The position numbers were made by a program, and so were the translations under genes. Below the pieces are notes generated by a model. It worked only from the letters and a program-made list of their open reading frames with translations. It searched no databases and was not told the origin of the DNA. 64,000 nt of DNA from Streptomyces pilosus (GTDB lineage: Bacteria > Actinomycetota > Actinomycetes > Streptomycetales > Streptomycetaceae), in contig NZ_BMTU01000001.1 in the NCBI RefSeq assembly GCF_014649835.1, forward strand, positions 372,001-436,000. The letters are read 5' to 3'. Position 1 is the first letter of the stretch. Every line of letters begins with the position of its first letter. Shown one piece after another: positions 40,101 to 48,035 of this stretch.

Positions 40101-42032
40101 GTGAACACCGAGCGACCCGACAACGACGACGCCGAGGCGCGCACCGACGCCGGCAGCACGGGCGGCACCGGGGGCGCTTCGGGCCGCGACGGGGCGGCGG
40201 ACGCCGGGCAGCGGCGGGACCGCCCGGCCGGCCCGGAGGCGCCGGCCGCCGACGCCCCCGCCGGGGAGCCGGAAGGCGAGCGGACCGAACCGGAGCCGGC
40301 CGACTCCGCCGCCCCGGTCACCCGGGCCCCGCAGGACGAGCCCGAGCCGTCCGAGCCCCCCGCCCCGGAAACCCGGGCCCCGCAGGACGAGCCCGAGACC
40401 GGCCGTCCGGCCGACGGTCTCGCCGTCGCGAAGGCGGAGGAGCCCGGGGAGGCGCCGGACGCCGCCGCGGAGGAGCCGTCCGCCGCCGGGACGGAGACGT
40501 CCGGGCGCGGGCCGGAGCCCGGCCCGGACGAGACGGTCGTCGGGGAGCACCGGACCGGCGGCCGGCGGTCCGCGGACGGGAGCGCCGGCGGTCCGGCGCG
40601 ACGGCGTTCGCCCGTGCTGATCGCGTCCGTCGCCGCTGCCGTACTGCTGGTCGGAGGCGGTGGCGCCTACCTGGCGACCGGGGCCGTGGGCGGCTCCGGC
40701 GACTCCGGGGCCGGGACGACCCCGGGGGCGAACGGTGACCCCACTCCCCCGCCGCTCGCCCTCGACGGCCACTCCGAGGGCGCCGGGAACGGCATCGCGC
40801 CCGGCGAGCCCGACCCCTACGGCACCACCTACCGCGCCGACGGCACGCTTCCCGCGGGTCCCGGCTCCGCACCGGTGTACCGCGCCGGCGGGCAGGTCGC
40901 CGAGGAGCGGGTGGTCGCGCTGGCGAAGGCGCTCGGACTCGACGGGAAACCGGTCGCGGAGGCCGGCGGCTGGCGGATCGGCGGCCAGGACGGCTCCGGT
41001 CCGACCCTGCGGGTGGAGCGGGAGGCCCCCGGCTCGTGGACGTACAGCGCGTACACCCCGCGCACCGACAACTGCAAGGGGGCCACCTGCAAGCCCCCGT
41101 CCGCCGGTGACGCCTCCCCGGTGAGCGAGGCCGCCGCCAGGAAGGCCGCCGCGCCGGTGCTGAAGGCGGCGGGGCAGGACGACGCGAAGCTGGACGCGAG
41201 CCAGGTCATGGACGGCAGCCGCGTGGTGAACGCCGACCCCGAGGTGGGCGGACTGCCGACGTACGGCTGGACGACCGGTGTGATCGTCGGCCCCCGGGGC
41301 GAGGTGGTCGGCGGCAACGGCCGGCTCGCGGAGCCGGTCAAGGGGGACACGTACCCCACGGTGAGCGCGGGGCAGGCGCTGGACATGATGAACGCGGCGC
41401 CGGGCGACGGCCCGCGCACGGGCATCGGCGGCTGCGCCACGTCCGTACCGCTGGAGGAGGACCGGCAGCAGGAACGGTGCGACCCGGGGGCGAAGCCCGC
41501 CGGGGAGAGCCTGACCGTCGACGGCGCGGTGTTCGGACTGGCCGCGCACTCCGTGGAGGGGCGGCCCGCGCTGGTGCCGTCGTGGCTGTTCGAGGTGCGG
41601 CCGGAGGGCGCGCGGGAGGCGGTCACGGTGACCCACCCTGCGGTCGACCCGGAGTTCCTGGCCCCGCGGGAGCAGTCCGGTGAGCCCACTCCGGCACCCA
41701 CGGAGCCCGGTGACGGGCCGACGTCCGCGCCGTCGGCCCGGGAGACCCCCGTCGAGGGCTACACGGCCGAGGGCTCGGAGCTGACCGTGGTCTTCACGGG
41801 CGGGGTGTGCGCCGACTACGAGGTGACGGCGACCGCGGACGGCGGCCGGGTGACGGTGCGGGTCACCGAGACGCCCTGGCCGGACAAGGTGTGCATCATG
41901 ATCGCCAAGCGGTACCAGGAGACGGTGCGGCTGGACGCGCCGCTCGGTGACCGCGCGGTGGTGGACACCGACGGGAAGCCGGTGCCGCTGCACAAGGAAG
42001 GGGCCCGGCTGCCCGCGCCGCCCACCCGGTGA
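40101..42032 (+). CDS. large one-pass membrane protein, disordered acidic N-terminus
   Basis: A 643-residue protein of unknown function. Residues 1-170 are low complexity, Pro/Glu/Asp/Gly-rich and cytoplasmic, and contain a 17-residue tandem unit (TRAPQDEPE...). One membrane helix follows near 175-195 (PVLIASVAAAVLLVGGGGAYL), then a ~440-residue extracytoplasmic region with a Cys pair (DNCKGATCKPP) and a C-terminal domain with two more Cys (GGVCADYEV and DKVCIMIA) that may form a disulfide. GTG 40101 follows GAAGGAG. The topology resembles wall-facing sensors or anchors; no catalytic motif is seen. It converges on erpA. Confidence 0.78.
   Translation: MNTERPDNDDAEARTDAGSTGGTGGASGRDGAADAGQRRDRPAGPEAPAADAPAGEPEGERTEPEPADSAAPVTRAPQDEPEPSEPPAPETRAPQDEPETGRPADGLAVAKAEEPGEAPDAAAEEPSAAGTETSGRGPEPGPDETVVGEHRTGGRRSADGSAGGPARRRSPVLIASVAAAVLLVGGGGAYLATGAVGGSGDSGAGTTPGANGDPTPPPLALDGHSEGAGNGIAPGEPDPYGTTYRADGTLPAGPGSAPVYRAGGQVAEERVVALAKALGLDGKPVAEAGGWRIGGQDGSGPTLRVEREAPGSWTYSAYTPRTDNCKGATCKPPSAGDASPVSEAAARKAAAPVLKAAGQDDAKLDASQVMDGSRVVNADPEVGGLPTYGWTTGVIVGPRGEVVGGNGRLAEPVKGDTYPTVSAGQALDMMNAAPGDGPRTGIGGCATSVPLEEDRQQERCDPGAKPAGESLTVDGAVFGLAAHSVEGRPALVPSWLFEVRPEGAREAVTVTHPAVDPEFLAPREQSGEPTPAPTEPGDGPTSAPSARETPVEGYTAEGSELTVVFTGGVCADYEVTATADGGRVTVRVTETPWPDKVCIMIAKRYQETVRLDAPLGDRAVVDTDGKPVPLHKEGARLPAPPTR
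40320..40397 (+). repeat. 51-base tandem repeat inside the membrane-protein gene
   Basis: A 27-base identical unit occurs at 40320-40346 and 40371-40397, a 51-base (17-codon) period that keeps the frame. It encodes TRAPQDEPE twice and is a likely site of length variation between strains. Confidence 0.75.
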
Positions 42033-42042
42033 CCCCCCGGCG

Positions 42043-42090
42043 CACGGCGAAGGCGGCGGCCCCGGGAGGGGTCCGCCGCCTTCGTCCGTG
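42043..42090. terminator. bidirectional terminator between membrane protein gene and erpA
   Basis: CACGG-CGAAGGCGGCGG / CCGCCGCCTTCG-T-CCGTG around a CCCCGGGAGGGGT loop: a 12-base stem extended by five pairs after a one-base bulge. It lies between two convergent stop codons. Confidence 0.8.
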
Positions 42091-42113
42091 TCGCCGAGAG
42101 GCCGGGAGCCGGC

Positions 42114-42470
42114 TCAGCTGAAGGAGTCGCCGCAGGCGCAGGAACCGGTGGCGTTCGGGTTGTCGATCGTGAAGCCCTGCTTCTCGATGGTGTCGACGAA
42201 GTCGATGGTGGCGCCGCCCAGGTACGGGGCGCTCATGCGGTCGGTGACGACCTTCACACCGCCGAAGTCCTTCAGCACGTCGCCGTCGAGCGAACGCTCG
42301 TCGAAGAAGAGCTGGTAGCGCAGGCCGGAGCAGCCGCCGGGCTGGACGGCGACGCGCAGGGCGAGGTCGTCACGGCCTTCCTGGTCGAGCAGGGCCTTGA
42401 CCTTGGACGCGGCGGCGTCGGTCAGGACGATGCCGTCGGTGACGGTGGTGGTCTCGTCCGATACGGACAT
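42114..42470 (-). CDS. erpA: iron-sulfur cluster insertion protein (ErpA/HesB/IscA family)
   Basis: A 118-residue A-type carrier that delivers Fe-S clusters to apo-enzymes. The three conserved Cys are in QPGGCSGLRYQL and the C-terminal GSCACGDSF. The family start LTDAAASKVKALL is preceded by a short N-terminal tail. ATG 42470 has GGGAGAG at a short distance. It is divergent from nadA, which encodes a [4Fe-4S] enzyme, with 285 bases of shared upstream DNA containing inverted repeats. M. tuberculosis keeps an equivalent gene (Rv2204c) near adoK. Confidence 0.93.
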   Translation of the reverse strand: MSVSDETTTVTDGIVLTDAAASKVKALLDQEGRDDLALRVAVQPGGCSGLRYQLFFDERSLDGDVLKDFGGVKVVTDRMSAPYLGGATIDFVDTIEKQGFTIDNPNATGSCACGDSFS

Positions 42471-42650
42471 CTACATCTCTCCCGGGTTGTACGGAGACTG
42501 CTTGCCGACGGTTGCAACCGGCGGGACCGCGGATTCATTCCGGGCCGGGCGCGTCTTTTCCTCGCCTCCCTCCTCATGCTCGCACACGCGATGCGGAGCG
42601 GAAACCGGCTGCCGCGGGGCCCCGTGGGAATGGATCGGCGCCCGCCGGGA

Positions 42651-42694
42651 TTCACGTCACACGGACGCTATGGCCGTCGTCAAAGTGACGTGAA
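42651..42694. promoter_or_regulatory. 10-base inverted repeat between erpA and nadA
   Basis: TTCACGTCAC (42651-42660) and GTGACGTGAA (42685-42694) are exact reverse complements, 24 bases apart. A smaller CGTCA-AAG-TGACG repeat (42678-42690) is nested at the right arm. It lies just upstream of the nadA -10 candidate, in the common control region of two Fe-S related genes. Confidence 0.5.
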
Positions 42695-42699
42695 CCGGT

Positions 42700-42717
42700 T
42701 ATGATAGATAGCGTCAT
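42700..42717 (+). promoter_or_regulatory. nadA -10 candidate and overlapping short inverted repeat
   Basis: TATGAT (42700-42705) is a good -10 hexamer; no convincing -35 lies at 17-18 bases, which suggests dependence on an activator. ATGAT-N7-GTCAT (42701-42717) overlaps it and could hold a repressor. Transcription would begin near 42712, leaving a ~45-base leader. Confidence 0.35.
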
Positions 42718-42755
42718 TTCGACGAGAAGTCGCCAGAACAGAAAGGGTGCGTGTC

Positions 42756-43940
42756 GTGACCACCGCCCAGACCCAGGAGCTCGACGTACAGCCGACGCCC
42801 CTCGCCCTGCTGCTCCTCGGCCGTGAGGCCGACCCGAGGAGCGAGCGCGGTGTGGAGTGTCCCGGCGACCTCCCCTCGCCGTCCGACCCGGACCTGGTGG
42901 AGCGCGCCCGCGCCGCCAAGGAGAAGCTCGGGGACAAGGTCTTCGTGCTCGGCCACCACTACCAGCGCGACGAGGTCATCCAGTTCGCGGACGTCACGGG
43001 CGACTCGTTCAAGCTGGCCCGGGACGCCGCCGCGCGGCCGCAGGCGGAGTACATCGTCTTCTGCGGTGTGCACTTCATGGCCGAGTCCGCGGACATCCTC
43101 ACCGGGGACGAGCAGAAGGTGGTCCTGCCCGATCTGGCCGCCGGCTGCTCCATGGCCGACATGGCCACCGCCGAGCAGGTCGCCGAGTGCTGGGACGTGC
43201 TGACCGAGGCCGGGGTGGCCGAGCAGGTCGTCCCCGTCTCGTACATGAACTCCTCCGCCGACATCAAGGCCTTCACCGGCAAGCACGGCGGCACCATCTG
43301 CACCTCCTCCAACGCCCGGCGCGCCCTGGACTGGGCCTTCGAGCAGGGCGAGAAGGTGCTGTTCCTGCCCGACCAGCACCTGGGCCGCAACACCGCGGTG
43401 CGGGACATGGGCATGTCCCTGGAGGACTGCGTCGTCTACAACCCGCACAAGCCGAACGGCGGGCTGACCGCGGACGAGCTGCGCGGCGCGAAGATGATCC
43501 TGTGGCGCGGCCACTGCTCGGTGCACGGCCGCTTCAGCCTCGACTCGGTCGACGACGTGCGCGAGCGCATCCCCGGGGTGAACGTGCTGGTGCACCCCGA
43601 GTGCCGGCACGAGGTCGTGGCCGCGGCGGACTACGTCGGCTCGACCGAGTACATCATCAAGACGCTGGAGGCGGCCCCGGCCGGCTCCAAGTGGGCCATC
43701 GGCACCGAGCTGAACCTGGTACGGCGCCTGGCGAACCGTTTCGCGCCGGAGGGCAAGGAGATCGTCTTCCTCGACAAGACGGTCTGCTTCTGCTCCACCA
43801 TGAACCGCATCGACCTCCCGCACCTGGTGTGGGCGCTGGAGTCGCTCGCCGAGGGCAAGCTGGTCAACCGCATCGAGGTGGACAAGGAGACGGAGGCGTT
43901 CGCGAAGCTCGCGCTGGAGCGGATGCTGGCGCTGCCGTAG
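42756..43940 (+). CDS. nadA: quinolinate synthase
   Basis: Condenses iminoaspartate with dihydroxyacetone phosphate to quinolinate in NAD synthesis, with a [4Fe-4S] cluster. The 394-residue product has an actinobacterial N-terminal extension, then KVFVLGHHYQRDEVIQFAD, YIVFCGVHFMAESADIL (Cys ligand), DLAAGCSMADM, VSYMNSSADIKAFTG, FLPDQHLGRNT, VHPECRHEVV (Cys ligand) and DKTVCFCSTMNRIDLPHL (Cys ligand). The GTG at 42756 has AAAGGG eight bases upstream; a GTG three codons earlier overlaps that site and is less likely. nadB/nadC do not follow; a terminator does. Confidence 0.95.
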   Translation: MTTAQTQELDVQPTPLALLLLGREADPRSERGVECPGDLPSPSDPDLVERARAAKEKLGDKVFVLGHHYQRDEVIQFADVTGDSFKLARDAAARPQAEYIVFCGVHFMAESADILTGDEQKVVLPDLAAGCSMADMATAEQVAECWDVLTEAGVAEQVVPVSYMNSSADIKAFTGKHGGTICTSSNARRALDWAFEQGEKVLFLPDQHLGRNTAVRDMGMSLEDCVVYNPHKPNGGLTADELRGAKMILWRGHCSVHGRFSLDSVDDVRERIPGVNVLVHPECRHEVVAAADYVGSTEYIIKTLEAAPAGSKWAIGTELNLVRRLANRFAPEGKEIVFLDKTVCFCSTMNRIDLPHLVWALESLAEGKLVNRIEVDKETEAFAKLALERMLALP

Positions 43941-43966
43941 CCCCCCCGGACGCTGCCTCACACGCG

Positions 43967-44007
43967 GCAGGCCCTGTCCGACACCGGATGTGTCGGGCAG
44001 GGCCTGC
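43967..44007. terminator. bidirectional terminator between nadA and the RND permease gene
   Basis: Seventeen-base arms GCAGGCCCTGTCCGACA / TGTCGGGCAGGGCCTGC with one G-U pair and a seven-base loop, 27 bases past the nadA stop and 18 past the permease stop. Confidence 0.85.
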
Positions 44008-44024
44008 TCGCGTCGTACGGGGCG

Positions 44025-47000
44025 TCAGACCTTCGCGGCCTCGGGTTCGCCGGCCGCCGCCCGGTCGGGGGCGCCGCCCTTCTTCGCCGCCTTCTTCGCC
44101 GCGCGCCGCTCCTTGCGCAGCTCCAGCATCACGTAGAGCGTCGGCACCAGGAGCAGGGTCAGCAGCGTCGACGTGATCAGACCGCCGATCACCACCACGG
44201 CCAGCGGCTGGGCGATGAAGCCGCCCTCGCCGGTGACGCCCAGCGCCATCGGCAGCAGGGCGAAGATGGTCGCCAGGGCCGTCATGAGGATCGGCCGCAG
44301 ACGGTGGCGGCCGCCCTCCAGCACGGCCTCGACGACGCCGTGCCCCTGCTCGCGGTACTGGTTGATCAGGTCGATCAGCACGATCGCGTTGGTGACCACG
44401 ATGCCGATCAGCATCAGCATGCCGATCATCGCCGGGACGCCCATCGGGGTGCCGGTGATCAGCAGCAGGCCGAGCGCGCCGGTCGCCGCGAACGGGATGG
44501 ACACCAGCAGGATCAGCGGCTGGGCGAGCGACCGGAAGGTGCCGACCAGCAGCATGAACACGATCGCGATCGCGGCCAGCATCGCCAGGCCCAGGTTGGC
44601 GAACGCCTCGTCCTGGTCCTCGGTCACACCGCCGATCTCCGCGGTCGCGCCCTCGGGCAGCGTCAGCGCATCGATCTTCGCCTGGAGGTCCACGCCCACG
44701 GCGCCGGTGTCCTCACCGACCGGCCTGGCGGTGACCGTGGCCGAGCGCTGGCCGTCGATCCGGGTCATGGAGACCGGCCCGTCCACCACCTCGACGGTGG
44801 CGACGTCGCTCAGCTTCAGCGGCCCCAGCGGCAGGTTCCTCAGCTCCGCCACGGTGCCGGCCGACCGCTCCGAGCGGATCACGATGTCGCGCTCGGTGTC
44901 GTCGAGCACCGCCTTGGCGGCCGGGGTGCCGCGCACCGCCTGGGCGACGACCGCGCCGAGGGTCTGGTCGTCGAACCCGGCCGCCGCGGCCTTGTCGTTG
45001 GCCTTGACCGAGATGCGGGGCACGCTCTGCGCCAGGTCGCTGGTGACGTCCGTGACGCCGTCCAGGGAGGCCACCGCTTCGCGGACCTGCTCCGCCGCCT
45101 CGCGCAGCACCTGCGCGTCGGCCGCCTTGACCACCACGCTCAGGTCCTGGCTGCCGAAGCCGTCACCGGCCGCGACGGTGGTGGTGCCGATGCCGTCGAG
45201 TTCCCCGAGGCCCTGCTCCAGGCTGTCCCGCACGTCCGCGGAGGACGCGTCGTCCTCCAGCATCACCTGGTACGTGGCCTGGTTGGTGTCCGTACCGCCG
45301 CCGAAGGCCGCCATGAAGCCGGACGAGCCGACCGTCACCTGGAAGTCCTCGACACCCTCGGTGTCGCCGAGCAGCTTCTCGACCTTCCGCGCCTGGGCGT
45401 CGGTCGCGGCCAGGCTCGTGCCGGGCCGCAGCTCCTGCCGGACGGTGAGGACCTGCTGCTCGCCCGGGTCGAAGAAGTTGGTCTTCAGCAGCGGCGCCAT
45501 GGCGAACGTGCCGATCAGCACGACGACCGCGATGGCCAGGCTGGCGAGCCTGCGCCGGGTGGCGAAGCGCAGGACGGAGAGGTACGTGCGCTGGAGGCGG
45601 CTCCTGGCCTCCTTCTCCTCGGCGAGCCGGCGCGCCTCCTCGGCGTCGTCGGGCGTGCCCTTCGGGGGGCGCAGGAACCAGTACGACAGCACCGGGACGA
45701 CCGTCAGCGACACCAGCAGGGAGGCCAGCAGCGCGGCGGTGACGGTGAGGCTGAAGGAACCGAACAGCTCGCCGACCATGCCGCCGACCAGGCCGATCGG
45801 CAGGAAGACGGCGACGGTGGTGAGGGTCGCGGAGGTGACCGCGCCGGCCACCTCGCGGACCGCCTTCATGATCGCCTCGTGGCGCTCCTCGCCGTAGCCG
45901 AGGTGCCGCTTGATGTTCTCCAGGACGACGATGGAGTCGTCCACGACCCGGCCGATGGCGATGGTCAGGGCGCCCAGCGTCAGCATGTTCAGCGACAGGT
46001 CGCGCGTCCACAGCACGATCAGGGCGAGGACCACGGACAGCGGGATGGACACCGCGGTGACCAGGGTCGAGCGGACCGACGCCAGGAAGACCAGGATCAC
46101 CACGACGGCGAAGAGCAGACCGAGCGCGCCCTCGGTGGTCAGGCCGTCGATGGCCTTGGACACCGCCGGGCCCTGGTCGCTGACGACGGTGAGAGTGGCG
46201 CCGTCCCCGAGGTCCTCGCGCATCCCGGGGAGCTTGTCCTGGACGGCCTCGGAGATGGCGACCGCGCTGCCGTCGTGGTCCATGGTGGCCATCACGGCGA
46301 GACTGGGCCTGCCGTTGGTGCGGGTGAGGGAGTCGGCCCTGGCCTCCTCCTGCGTCACCCGGGCGACGTCGGCGAGGCGGACCGGCTTGCCCTTGCCGGG
46401 CTCCCCGGTGACCCGCAGGTCCTCGATCTGCTGGAGCGAGGTGAAACCGCCGCCCACCTGGACGGTGCGGTTGGCGCCGCCCTCGTCGAAGGAGCCGGCC
46501 GGCACGGTCGCGCCGCCCGCCGTCAGGGCCTGGGCCAGCGACTGCGCGGTCAGGCCGGCCTTCGCCAGCCCGGCGGTGTCCGGGGTGACCGTGACCTGGA
46601 GGTCGCGCACGCCGTCCACCAGGACCTGGCCGACGCCGTCGATGCCCTCCAGCGTGGGCACCACGGTCCGCTCCAGCTGGTCGGCGAGCGCCTGCTGGTC
46701 CTTGTCGGAGGTGACGGCGAGCACCACGGTCGGGATGTCGTCCGTGGAACCGGCGACGACCTGCGGGTCGACACCGTCCGGCAGGAAGGCACCGGCCCGG
46801 TTGACGGCCTGCTGGACGTCGGCGACGAGCTGCTGGGTGTTGTTGCCGTAGTCGAAGGACGCCATGATCACGGCGTTGCCCTCGCTCGCCGTCGAGGTGA
46901 CGCCGGAGATGCCGTCGACGGCCTCCAGGGCGTCCTCGACGGGTTCGACGACCTGCTTCTCCACCACGTCCGGGGAGGCGCCCTGGTACGGCGCGATCAC

Positions 47001-47141
47001 GGACACCATGGGCAGTTCGATGGTGGGCAGCAGTTGCTGCTTGAGCTGGGGTATCGCGATCGCCCCGAAGACGAGCGCGATGATCGACACCAGTCCGATC
47101 AGCGCCCGCTGCGCGAGGCTGAATCTGGACAGCCAGGACAT
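44025..47141 (-). CDS. AcrB-type RND efflux permease
   Basis: A 1038-residue HAE1-like RND transporter of full AcrB length with two repeats of six helices and two large external loops. It shows LPTIELPMVSVIAPYQGASPDVVE near the start (in part), GALTIAIGRVVDDSIVVLENI with the TM4 proton-relay Asp pair (VVDD), FLPIGLVGGMVGELFGSFSLT, and the second half FMLLVGTFRSLAQPLILLVSIPFAATGALGLLL in pieces. The tail is Lys/Ala-rich (KKAAKKGG). No adaptor or outer-membrane partner is nearby, as expected without an outer membrane. A NarL-type two-component system lies directly upstream and may control it. The substrate is unknown. Confidence 0.9.
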   Translation of the reverse strand: MSWLSRFSLAQRALIGLVSIIALVFGAIAIPQLKQQLLPTIELPMVSVIAPYQGASPDVVEKQVVEPVEDALEAVDGISGVTSTASEGNAVIMASFDYGNNTQQLVADVQQAVNRAGAFLPDGVDPQVVAGSTDDIPTVVLAVTSDKDQQALADQLERTVVPTLEGIDGVGQVLVDGVRDLQVTVTPDTAGLAKAGLTAQSLAQALTAGGATVPAGSFDEGGANRTVQVGGGFTSLQQIEDLRVTGEPGKGKPVRLADVARVTQEEARADSLTRTNGRPSLAVMATMDHDGSAVAISEAVQDKLPGMREDLGDGATLTVVSDQGPAVSKAIDGLTTEGALGLLFAVVVILVFLASVRSTLVTAVSIPLSVVLALIVLWTRDLSLNMLTLGALTIAIGRVVDDSIVVLENIKRHLGYGEERHEAIMKAVREVAGAVTSATLTTVAVFLPIGLVGGMVGELFGSFSLTVTAALLASLLVSLTVVPVLSYWFLRPPKGTPDDAEEARRLAEEKEARSRLQRTYLSVLRFATRRRLASLAIAVVVLIGTFAMAPLLKTNFFDPGEQQVLTVRQELRPGTSLAATDAQARKVEKLLGDTEGVEDFQVTVGSSGFMAAFGGGTDTNQATYQVMLEDDASSADVRDSLEQGLGELDGIGTTTVAAGDGFGSQDLSVVVKAADAQVLREAAEQVREAVASLDGVTDVTSDLAQSVPRISVKANDKAAAAGFDDQTLGAVVAQAVRGTPAAKAVLDDTERDIVIRSERSAGTVAELRNLPLGPLKLSDVATVEVVDGPVSMTRIDGQRSATVTARPVGEDTGAVGVDLQAKIDALTLPEGATAEIGGVTEDQDEAFANLGLAMLAAIAIVFMLLVGTFRSLAQPLILLVSIPFAATGALGLLLITGTPMGVPAMIGMLMLIGIVVTNAIVLIDLINQYREQGHGVVEAVLEGGRHRLRPILMTALATIFALLPMALGVTGEGGFIAQPLAVVVIGGLITSTLLTLLLVPTLYVMLELRKERRAAKKAAKKGGAPDRAAAGEPEAAKV

Positions 47142-47305
47142 GGGCAGGGTCTCTTTCCGTGGAGCGGCAGAAGTCCGGAAGGCGGGCGCGCGCGCAAGTG
47201 GGCGCCCGCTCTACACCCTGGGCCATCGCCGGGGGCCGATCCGTAGACCCGAGGTCCCATCCCGTCGTGCGGCGCGTACTGCCGTCGCAGTACGCCCCGA
47301 AGGCC

Positions 47306-47989
47306 TCACTCCACCCTTGGACGGACCAGGCCCGACTCGTAGGCGGTGACCACCAGCTGGGCCCGGTCGCGGGCCCCCAGCTTGGCCATGGCCCGGTTGA
47401 CGTGCGTCTTCACGGTCAGCGGACTGACCTCGAGGCGTTCGGCGATCTCGTCGTTGGAGTGGCCGCCCGCCACCTGGACGAGCACCTCGCGCTCGCGCCC
47501 GGTGAGCGACCGGAGTTTCTCGGCGCGGTCCTGGTCGCGGTCGGGGTCGGCGGGGCCCTCCTGGGCGAGGAACCGGGCGATCAGGCCCTTGGTGGCCACC
47601 GGGGACAGCAGCGCCTCCCCCTCGGCGGCGATCCTGATGGCGTTCAGCATCTCCTCGGGCTCGGAGCCCTTGCCGAGGAAGCCGGAGGCGCCGGCCCGCA
47701 GCGACTGCACCACGTAGTCGTCGACCTCGAAGGTCGTCAGGATCACCACCCGCACCCCGGCGAGCGCGGGGTCGGCGCTGATCATGCGGGTGGCGGCGAG
47801 CCCGTCGGTACCGGGCATCCGGATGTCCATCAGGACGACGTCGGCGCGCTCCTCCCGGGCCAGCCGGACCGCCTCCGCCCCGTCGGAGGCCTCCCCCACC
47901 ACCTCCATGTCCGGCTCGGAGTCGACGAGCACGCGGAAGGCGCTGCGCAGCAGTGTCTGGTCGTCGGCGAGCAGGACGCGGATCGTCAT
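47306..47989 (-). CDS. NarL/LuxR-family response regulator
   Basis: A 227-residue regulator. The receiver has the acidic pair in LLADDQ, Asp55 in VVLMDIRMPG, Thr in ILTTFE and Lys in SGFLGKGSEPEEM. The LuxR-type output domain is LTGREREVLVQVAGGHSNDEIA then VSPLTVKTHVNRAMAKLGARDR. It follows its kinase gene by 46 bases on the same strand and is followed, after 164 bases, by the RND permease gene. Control of that permease is an inference from order. The ATG at 47989 is the family start. Confidence 0.93.
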   Translation of the reverse strand: MTIRVLLADDQTLLRSAFRVLVDSEPDMEVVGEASDGAEAVRLAREERADVVLMDIRMPGTDGLAATRMISADPALAGVRVVILTTFEVDDYVVQSLRAGASGFLGKGSEPEEMLNAIRIAAEGEALLSPVATKGLIARFLAQEGPADPDRDQDRAEKLRSLTGREREVLVQVAGGHSNDEIAERLEVSPLTVKTHVNRAMAKLGARDRAQLVVTAYESGLVRPRVE

Positions 47990-48035
47990 ACGGGCTCCAG
48001 CGGCACGGTGGTCACGGGCGGCGGCGCCGGGACGG

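Noticed and set aside
39621-41993. An apparent ~800-residue N-terminal extension of adenosine kinase
   Set aside because: It runs antisense through another gene, is low complexity, and the kinase has a conserved GTG start at 39620.
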